Part shown: piece by piece, positions 10,411-16,819 of the stretch
How the letters are laid out: each line of letters starts with the position of its first letter
Position numbering within the stretch: the first letter of the stretch is position 1
Source of the DNA: Setaria digitata
Lineage: Eukaryota; Nematoda; Chromadorea; Rhabditida; Setariidae
Assembly: GCA_003640385.1 (NCBI GenBank)
Contig: RCAB01000827.1
Span: 1 to 16,819 of the forward strand
Direction: 5' to 3'
DNA: 16,819 nt
Notes under the pieces: model-generated
What the model saw: only the letters and a program-made list of their open reading frames with translations
What the model was told of the DNA's origin: nothing
Databases searched by the model: none
Made by a program: the position numbers and the translations under genes

Positions 10411-11154
10411 CTGAAAGCAGAGCCACTCTAAAGGTGTATTTCGGAAATTAGTTAACAGAATAGCATCCACGGTTATAAATTTGGCATATATATATATACT
10501 ATATATTAGCCAGCTTCGAGATTCTCAAACAAATAACCTTGTACTATTGAATCAAATGCCCCCAAAGTTCCATGAAAATATTATGAAGAAAACCATTAAT
10601 GGAAGACGAGAAACGTGGATCAACAACATAGCCTTTGGTGAAAAAAATATATATATTAATCCGATAACTTAAATAAATATCTTCCTGATAAAGCAGATGG
10701 TCAAGAATTAAGGTGATCCATTTCCAGAAAATTCTTTAGGTCTCAGTTGCACGAATCTTAGTGGATTTTCATTTGAAAATCTTAATAAATATTTCATTGA
10801 ATGGCTGAGCAGTCTCCTCAACTTGTACCAAGTAATTCTCATAGAAATGAAATCGGTATTAACCATGGATAGAATTAATTAAGAAATCAAGTTAAATACA
10901 GTTGTTAGCAAATTCCCCCTAAATCACACTATTTGTACAGCAGCAGATTTTTCCGAGATATCTGTTAAGTTGATAATCAATCACGATATTCCTCTCGAAA
11001 TTTCTGACATCAGTTCTTCATTCTTCTAGGAAGACGAAGAAACTAACATCTTATTTTGCAGCTACGGATGCAAAGCCATTTTACAGTTAGCTGTACACTT
11101 CATTGCTACCATAGCTAATCGATTAAACTTTTGTAATCCGAACATTACGCATCA
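10411..11154. other. Intergenic stretch without supported gene
   Basis: AT-rich sequence between the LACTB 3' end and the phosphatase gene. It includes a TA-repeat tract around 10485-10507 and another near 10647-10656. No exon with matching splice signals was found on either strand. Confidence 0.45.
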
Positions 11155-11160
11155 TTTATT
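11155..11160 (-). promoter_or_regulatory. Candidate LACTB polyadenylation signal
   Basis: The minus strand reads AATAAA about 115 nt past the LACTB stop at 11275-11277, a plausible 3' UTR length. Confidence 0.45.
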
Positions 11161-11274
11161 TATGATCATTTCTTATTGAAAACAATAAAGAGGTAAAAAC
11201 TTTTAACTTTTTTAACAAGACAATAAGGATGACAAGGAAAGGCCATCCTATTATGCTTTGCAGAGATAAAACAC

Positions 11275-11659
11275 TTAATTCTCTGAGAGAGTAATAGAAC
11301 CAAAAATCTCAACAATGTCCATAGCTAATTGTGTGAGTTCATCGCATTCATGTAAGTTCGTAAGAATGGCAACGCAGATTCCATCAGCTCCACTGATATT
11401 ACGATCTGGTTTGATAAGTAGAACTGATGAAGCACCTACAGCAGCACCCGTATGCAAAAAAACTCCTTTTCTTATCCAGGTATCATTTAAACCCCCATAT
11501 TTCTGATCGTCTCCATCAATTTTGTACCAACCCAGCGCATACGTATGCCCCAGATGATCCGAAATTTCACCCTTCCAAAATGTCTTCATTGTATCCCCAT
11601 CCAACAAAGGTTTTATTCTACTTTCTCTGGAAGATGATTGTTGCTGCGCTGCATGATAA
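11275..11659 (-). other. LACTB: LACTB last exon with HTG motif
   Basis: The acceptor is 24 T followed by CAG. The exon starts with a Gln/Ser-rich stretch (AAQQQSSSRESR), then GHTYALGWY and HTGAAVGASSVLL. The third family motif HTG is kept. The following Gly of the usual HTGG is Ala here. It ends in TAA at 11277-11275. Confidence 0.92.
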
Positions 11660-14600
11660 CTGAAAAAAAAAAAAAAAAAAAAAAAAGCTTGATAATACCA
11701 ACAACATCATCATTTCGTTTCTTTTTTTTTTTTTTTTTTTTTTTTTGAGGTATATAGCATAAGTAGATATTAGGTGTTTCTTTAAATTCACGAAGTTAAA
11801 TTTACCTAAAAAGCATTGCATTGGCAAAAATAAGTAAATCTGTGACAGTAGAAAGCAATCCACCACCAGCCCATTTACTTGAATTGTCTATCTCCGGAAC
11901 ATTCTTTAATTTATGAAGTGGATCACGATAGTAATACCTCAAATAAATGGTTTGTAAAAACACAATGCAACTGAGGTGTCTGTAAAACGCATGTTCCACT
12001 AGAGCTTTGAACTTTTCAGCAATTCAGTCAGTCTACCATTCAGTAGAAAAACACCATCACACATCAGGGAAATCCCTTCTCATAAAAGAAGAATCTTATC
12101 CTGGTCAGGCTTCGTGACTTAGATGCTAATATATTATCAGTGCAAAATATGATAAAGAAGATGAATGAGAGCCATCAAATACCTGGCCCGATTAGTAATG
12201 AGAGGAAGGTTGTAATCGAGATACGAATGATTCATTCCTAATTCCTGGAATAAATTTTCTATTTGTTCTACATAGCTTTTATTAGCAGCTTTCTCCAATG
12301 CTGCACTAAGTAAGGTAAATCCGTGGGTTGTGTACTGAAATTTAGTTCCTGGTTCCGCCACTAAACCATCATGCTTGAAAACTTCAATAGCATCGTTCAC
12401 ACAATCGTAATGAATATTGGAAAAAAATTCCGACCCATCCTTTAGTTCAACACTTCGATATCGCGATGAACTGCCTTTATCATATCTTTCCTAAAAATTT
12501 TCATTCCTTTAAATTTTCTTATATGATAACACAAATTTTTTTCAAACTACTGATATACTTAGAGATAAAAAAATTCGAATGCAGTGTGATCATTGAACCT
12601 GTACATGATGTCTCAAGATATCCAAAATATAAAATCATCAAAAATAACGGAGGATGATATGTCGCACTGAAACATGGACACTATATCTAGGAACTTTCCT
12701 GAAAAATAAACTCACTCTACGATGTTAACAAGTCGAAACATTTTGTCCCATCCATCTATCACCTAGACCACTACAGCTAGTTTAACTTCCTATATCTGTC
12801 AATTAATATAACACATCAAAATTCATTTCTGTAATATATCAGTGAGGAGAGCCTAACAGGATTAATTGCAATGTTCACACAGAAGGAAACAACATATGTA
12901 TACACATAACCTACCTTGTACTTAACTTTTATTCTATTTAATAAATCCTTTACGTTACTATCAATCTTCGTCTCGGCTGCCTTCTTCAGTTCTCTTACAA
13001 AATCTTCCACCGTCGGTTCAACCGGCTGCAATAGGCAAACGATAAGGTGGAGAAATTTGTAAGAAAACACCATGAGCCGCCAAAATTTTCACAATGTCGC
13101 ATGAGTATAAACATCGGTCATTCAGGTGACGGTCATGCCGGAATAAGTATTTGCATTTCTTATCTTTATATTAATATCAGTAGGTTTTGACGGTATGCTT
13201 CGAGATTGGTGGGGAAGTTCAGGATTAGATAAGAGAATGCAGGTCATGTTCCTGGAAGTTTCGAATAAGTTGATTTTAGTAATATATGGCTTTACCGTCG
13301 GCAAAGCTACCGGGATTTCTTTCTTCGACGATTAGTGCGGGAGTTGTAAATGCTCTTTACCACAAGAAAGTTATTGATCACTACGAACATCCACGAAATG
13401 TTGGAACGCTCGATAAGAATGACCCAAATGTTGGTACAGGCATTGTTGGGTCACCGGCCTGTGGTGATGTTATGAAGCTTCAAATCAAAGTAACACCTTT
13501 TAGATAATGTAAACAGTTTAGCTACTTTTTTAAAACTAACACAATAACTAGAATAGCAATTGTAATTCACACTGTCTAACATTATTCGTAACATTTTGAA
13601 GATTTTTTTTCGGTCTCGTCACCTACTTTTTTTCGTACTCAGACAATGCTGTGTTGCATTTAGTAGAGCTGTTAGAAAAAATATGACTTGTACAACGACA
13701 GAAGTGAAAAAAATCAGGATACTGCTTATCAGTGTAAAGTCAGGTTGATGAAAATGGCAAAATAATTGATGCAAAATTTAAAACGTTTGGATGTGGTTCA
13801 GCGATTGCATCAAGTAGCTTAGCTTCCGAATGGATAAAAGGGAAGACAACGGAATATGCTTCAAAGGTCAAGAACGACGAGATTGCAAAAGAGTTGTGCT
13901 TGCCTCCGGTGAAACTTCATTGCTCCAGTAAGTTAGAATTTTTCGATATTTGATTTTTCAACATTGCAGCTTAGTCTTTTTCCGTAGTTATCTTGTTCCT
14001 ATCCCCCTCCAGGCATTTTTTTTTTATGTTCATACTTTTATTGCAGTGTTGGCTCAGGATGCAATTCAGGCAGCCTTAAAAGACTACAAGAAAAAGCAGG
14101 AGAAAGCGAGTAGCTGATAGATATGGAGCAGTTAGTGTGTATATTTAGAGTACTGTGAATTTTTCTTTTTGTTTTTTAGCTGTGTTACATATTTATTTTG
14201 CTTTTTGTTCTCGCTTACTTGATGTAGTTGATATTTACCTATGTTGCGTGCACACCCATATTTCTATTTACACTTTTTTTTTTCCCCACCTATGGGAAGA
14301 GTTTTCCCTCCAGCTGTGTAAGTCTCTTTCCAGGTCATCCAGAAATTTTCTACTTGACGTAAGAATGATTTAGAAGTAATCCTTTGTCTAAATAAATGAT
14401 TAAAACTAAAGTAATAATATGGAAAAAATGGTAACCGTTTTGTAATGTCTGATACCGCTTGTATGGCTCAAAAGTTGACGAATTGTTATGGTGACTTCCT
14501 TGTCTTTATACTTCTTTTTTGGGAAATCCGGTACGTAGTTCTGCAATTCTATTTTTTGTACATAATTTTATAATGTAAGGCTTATATTTTTTAATTAGTC

Positions 14601-15818
14601 AGTATTGGCAGTTTCTTTCAATGTGGATCGTTTAAACCTCAATATCTAGCTAAGATCATCTCTCCCCCCTCTCCCAAAGAGAAAAAAAAAGAATCAGAAA
14701 AATAAAACTCTAAGACCTGAATAGATGCATCCAGATCAAGTTTCCCGCTTTGTACCAAACGTGCGGCAAGCGCAGCTGTTATCGGTTTACTTATGCTTGC
14801 AATTCGCATCACTGTATCACTTTTACACGGCACCAACTGCTCAACATCTGCGTAACCGAACCCTTCCTTCCAGATGGATCGACCGTTGCGTGTAACACCT
14901 ATAGACAGTCCTGGTACACCATTTCTCACCTGAGCATAATTTATTGAGTATTCAGTGTGACAGCTGCTGCGAACATTGTACAAAATTTAGAATAAAAAAG
15001 AGAAAAAAATTTCGTTCCTCAGTGCCACATCTACCAAACCACTGGCGATTTGAGGTAAAGTAATTGGTCATTTTTCTGTTTTTATATGGATCTATCGAAT
15101 TTTTTAACAGTACCGAAGACGGTGAACATTTTTTCTGTTTAGGTGCTCTAACTAATTGCTGAATTATTGTTATTTAGAGAGGTTAAGAAGAAATCATAAA
15201 ACCTGTCTGCTCTCATTACCAAAATTGCAATGGTCTTATAATTGAACAAATACGGGAGTTTCAAGACTACATCCCTAGGGAAGGACAACTCTCACCCTGA
15301 GAATGTTATCAGTCAGAAATTGTAAACTGGACAACAACGTGAAACAGAAAAGCTCTTCCAGCCAAAGTGATTGAGGTTTATGAGAATTTCTTGGAGGTAG
15401 TAGAAGTGTCTGTTCCCAGTCATTAGTATTAACATTCTTATTAATTATTCTCAGTACTGTTAATGAGAGTACCATGAACTGCTTCACAATATTAGCTGCT
15501 TTCTGCTTTTGTTCGCGATATCTTGGAGTACTGAAAGACGGAGAATCGCTGGTGCTAAGTCCCAGTGCAAGGCCAGTTATCGATATAGGCAGGGTTAAAG
15601 AACGACACCAGCCCATTCTCTGCTTGCTCTTGAAATTCCTGAAAGGAAAGACCCCATCAAAGACTGAAATAAAAGTAGCAGCGTATCAATAATAGGAGGC
15701 GCCAGAGATAAATGCGGGCAGAAAAATGCGGCTTCAGCAACGTCACAACTGGTGGTTGCATTCCCAGCTGAGGTAGGCTTCTACCTCCCGATGAGGAAGT
15801 TCTTTGTTTGGAACGCAT
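11275..15818 (-). CDS. LACTB: LACTB, mitochondrial serine-beta-lactamase-like protein, 8 exons
   Basis: Exons: 15818-15785, 15663-15473, 14929-14717, 14540-14436, 13025-12915, 12490-12183, 11937-11806 and 11659-11275. They sum to 1479 nt (492 residues; human LACTB is near 547) and all junctions hold phase. LACTB derives from bacterial penicillin-binding/beta-lactamase enzymes and forms filaments in the mitochondrial intermembrane space. Seen in order: a basic N-terminus followed by a hydrophobic stretch (residues about 36-50), GYADVEQLVPC, RIASISK with the catalytic Ser120-x-x-Lys123, LLSHTSGIRHY, the second motif YTTHG (from Tyr271), NRAR, SSKWAGGG, and HTGAAVGASSVLL (His434). The linker after HTSGIRHY (exon 5 and early exon 6) is Lys/Glu-rich and divergent. 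The 5' two exons and the junction at 15473/14929 rest on phase and weak similarity. The frame is open upstream to an ATG at 15998-15996. ISCU lies in intron 4. Confidence 0.94.
11663..11746. repeat. A24 and T25 inverted runs in a LACTB intron
   Basis: A run 11663-11686 and T run 11722-11746, 35 nt apart, both inside the 146-nt intron 11660-11805. In transcript sense this is A25, spacer, U24, then CAG, so the U run is also the polypyrimidine tract of the last exon's acceptor. Confidence 0.9.
12183..12490 (-). other. LACTB: LACTB exon with the second active-site motif
   Basis: This 308-nt exon opens after TTTTTAG and closes at AG|GTATTT inside NRAR. It carries PGTKFQYTTHGFTLL; the Tyr corresponds to the Tyr of the YxN-type motif of class C lactamases and PBPs. 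A potential glycosylation-type NHS is incidental for a mitochondrial protein. Confidence 0.9.
12491..12914. other. LACTB intron 5, nothing else seen
   Basis: A 424-nt intron between the linker exon (12915-13025) and the YTTHG exon. No coding or repeat signal beyond scattered AT-rich frames. Confidence 0.55.
13273..13279 (+). other. Acceptor-like site just before the ISCU start
   Basis: ATTTTAG ends 6 nt before the ISCU ATG. It could be a spliced-leader acceptor or the 3' end of a 5' UTR intron. Confidence 0.3.
13286..14117 (+). CDS. ISCU: ISCU, iron-sulfur cluster assembly scaffold, 3 exons
   Basis: Exons 13286-13489, 13744-13927 and 14047-14117 give 459 nt (152 residues). Introns of 254 and 119 nt have GTAACA and GTAAGT donors and CAG acceptors. 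ISCU is the mitochondrial matrix scaffold on which NFS1, frataxin and ferredoxin build 2Fe-2S clusters before chaperone-aided transfer. Landmarks: YHKKVIDHYEHPRNVG, PACGD with Cys59 and Asp61, FGCGSAIASSS with Cys85, LCLPPVKLHCS with the chaperone-binding LPPVK and with His127 and Cys128. All cluster ligands are present. The N-terminus is a short leader of about 24 residues, mildly hydrophobic with one Lys. TAA at 13280-13282 is in frame just upstream, so this ATG is the only possible start unless an upstream exon exists. The gene lies antisense inside LACTB intron 4 (13026-14435). Confidence 0.98.
14391..14396 (+). promoter_or_regulatory. Candidate ISCU polyadenylation signal
   Basis: AATAAA lies about 275 nt after the ISCU stop. 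It is 40 nt before the edge of LACTB exon 4 on the other strand, so ISCU transcripts could end within the LACTB intron. Confidence 0.5.
14436..14540 (-). other. LACTB: LACTB exon with LLSHTSGIRHY
   Basis: A 35-codon exon, too short to stand out as an open frame, opened by ATTGCAG and closed by a weak GTTACC donor. It reads NYVPDFPKKKY then TIRQLLSHTSGIRHYKT, an exact family landmark, in phase 0 with both neighbours. It is the 5' boundary of the intron that holds ISCU. Confidence 0.93.
14717..14929 (-). other. LACTB: LACTB exon with the catalytic SxxK motif
   Basis: This 213-nt exon has phase 0 at both ends. It begins with VRNGVPGLSIGV and carries RIASISK, the nucleophile Ser and general-base Lys of the family. 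The acceptor used, GCTCAG, is short of pyrimidines. Another CAG about 53 nt upstream, or longer 5' sequence, remains possible. Confidence 0.9.
14930..15472. other. LACTB intron 2, nothing else seen
   Basis: This 543-nt intron separates the N-terminal exon from the SxxK exon. No further exon with consistent phase was found in it, but a small one could hide here. Confidence 0.5.
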
Positions 15819-15831
15819 GGAGCTTTCACGT

Positions 15832-15843
15832 ATGCGTACGCAT
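15832..15843. promoter_or_regulatory. 12-bp palindrome upstream of LACTB
   Basis: ATGCGTACGCAT is a perfect palindrome 14 nt upstream of the chosen LACTB start, in a locally GC-richer, TG/CA-rich patch. It may be a transcription factor site or a chance palindrome. If LACTB starts at the upstream ATG (15998), it would be coding. Confidence 0.35.
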
Positions 15844-16148
15844 GTGCATGTGAGTGTAAGACGTAGAGTAGAGAAAGATAAAAAGATGGTAAAGCAAGAC
15901 AAGGGAAACGGTGATTTTATGCTTACATCGGAAGAACTTATATCGAAAAAGGGAGAGACAGCGAGGGGCGAGGGGGAACTAATATAACATATTCCCAAGG
16001 TGTCTGCTATATCCCGCCAGAGAAGTCAACACTATTTTCAGTTCTATACTTCAGCAGATTTTACATGTTCCGTACGCACTGGACGCGAAACTACGTGTTG
16101 AATAATAATAATAGTTTTGAACCGATTATGCTAACATGTGTGGATAAA

Positions 16149-16340
16149 TTATATTTTAATTTCCATAGACCCCATAATTTTCTGGCAACAGTTAGTTAAC
16201 AGTTTCTTTTCTCGTTGTTTTATTTCTAGCAGACTATCCTGTACATTACTCATTTCAGAGCTGACAATCTTCTTGCTTTGGTTCCTTTTTTCTGACTTTC
16301 TAACTAGTGATTCAACGCAGAGATTTGACCACTTCATCAT
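16149..16340 (-). CDS. Possible exon encoding a charged, coiled-coil-like segment (weak)
   Basis: An open frame of about 63 codons ends in TAA. The peptide is rich in Lys, Glu, Gln and Ser with a heptad-like segment (SNVQDSLLEIKQREKKLL), unlike the Phe/Leu/Ile-rich frames typical of noncoding DNA here. The opposite strand is also open but gives only hydrophobic sequence. No family is recognised and no clear acceptor or promoter is visible. The gene, if any, would lie upstream of LACTB on the same strand. Confidence 0.28.
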   Translation of the reverse strand: MMKWSNLCVESLVRKSEKRNQSKKIVSSEMSNVQDSLLEIKQREKKLLTNCCQKIMGSMEIKI

Positions 16341-16681
16341 TAAACTAATTCATATAATGATTTGGATGATGAGCTTTAAAGTTAACAGTTCCCGTAATCT
16401 GCTTAAATAAACAATGTTCATATAGCACCAAATATTGGAAAGAAAGTTTTTTTTTTTTTTTAAAGATGGGCAGTTTCTCAGTTCAGAATACCACACAGGC
16501 TGACCATTAATCGAGATTCAAGAAGAACCTGTGAAGATCCAGTCTTTTTCTGCGTTGCATTTATACTTCAACTACAGCGAACCGTTTTCAAATACGCACA
16601 TGGCCACATTAACAGCAAAAATGGTAAAATTGATGGAGTAACTTTTGTTGTCACCTCACCTCATTACAGGAGAATTGTGTC

Positions 16682-16819
16682 TCATTCCTCTTTTTTCTTT
16701 GCTGTTATCCTCCCGACATTTCTGATCGTTTCGTGCAATAAATCTGCATATCGACTTTCTCTGGTACACTTCATCCACTGAATTTTATTGCTCAAAACTC
16801 GGAATACCCAATCTGTTGT
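16682..16819 (-). CDS. Possible partial coding exon at the right edge (weak)
   Basis: From the window edge a minus-strand frame runs 45 codons to TGA at 16684-16682, with balanced composition (contains TRESRYADLLHETIRNVG). A second frame over the same bases has an acceptor-like TTCAG (near 16779) and a GTGAGG donor (near 16668), so the true frame is unclear. The 5' part would be beyond the window. No family is recognised. Confidence 0.28.
   Translation of the reverse strand, partial: TTDWVFRVLSNKIQWMKCTRESRYADLLHETIRNVGRITAKKKEE

Noticed and set aside
10485..10507. TA-repeat tract
   Set aside because: A short simple repeat expected in AT-rich DNA; no further significance seen.
11315..11663. 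Two overlapping plus-strand open frames
   Set aside because: Antisense shadows of the LACTB last exon, which has clear family motifs.
13122..13304. Minus-strand frame upstream of ISCU whose peptide (KPTDINIKI...YSGM) loosely resembles the LACTB segment before HTSGIRHY
   Set aside because: The true exon with an exact match was found at 14436-14540, and this frame has no good donor and needs a register shift. Treated as chance.
15474..15692. Plus-strand open frame of 72 codons
   Set aside because: It is the antisense shadow of LACTB exon 2 (15473-15663).

Overview
The window looks like nuclear DNA of a nematode, perhaps of the spirurid/filarial kind. It is AT-rich. Genes are split by mostly 70-550 bp introns whose acceptors usually end in TTTTCAG or TTTCAG. 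Two predicted start codons directly follow such an acceptor, as expected for spliced-leader trans-splicing. Long A or T runs are scattered through the introns. The clade assignment is inference; no database was searched. The exon models below were built by hand from splice signals, reading-phase continuity and remembered family sequences.

Left to right: (1) 553-2067, minus strand, a six-exon gene for an unrecognised serine- and acid-rich protein of about 177 residues. (2) 4004-10280, minus strand, a 19-exon gene for a B''/PR72-type (PPP2R3 family) regulatory subunit of protein phosphatase 2A. It has a long, unusual N-terminal region in which a pair of exons appears to be duplicated, and one intron has a GC donor. 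(3) 11275-15818, minus strand, an eight-exon LACTB gene (mitochondrial serine-beta-lactamase-like protein). (4) 13286-14117, plus strand, a complete three-exon ISCU gene (mitochondrial iron-sulfur cluster scaffold), which lies antisense inside the fourth intron of LACTB. (5) 15819-16819, the LACTB upstream region plus two weak minus-strand coding candidates, one running off the right edge.

The genes are not one pathway. The nested pair, LACTB and ISCU, both encode mitochondrial proteins, while the phosphatase subunit is cytosolic or centrosomal in other animals. The stretches 1-552, 2075-4003, 8740-9794, 10411-11274, 12491-12914 and 14930-15472 hold no gene I can support. The most interesting items are the antisense nested ISCU, the duplicated exon pair and GC-AG intron in the phosphatase gene, the near-identical start regions of genes 1 and 2, and the unrecognised gene 1.
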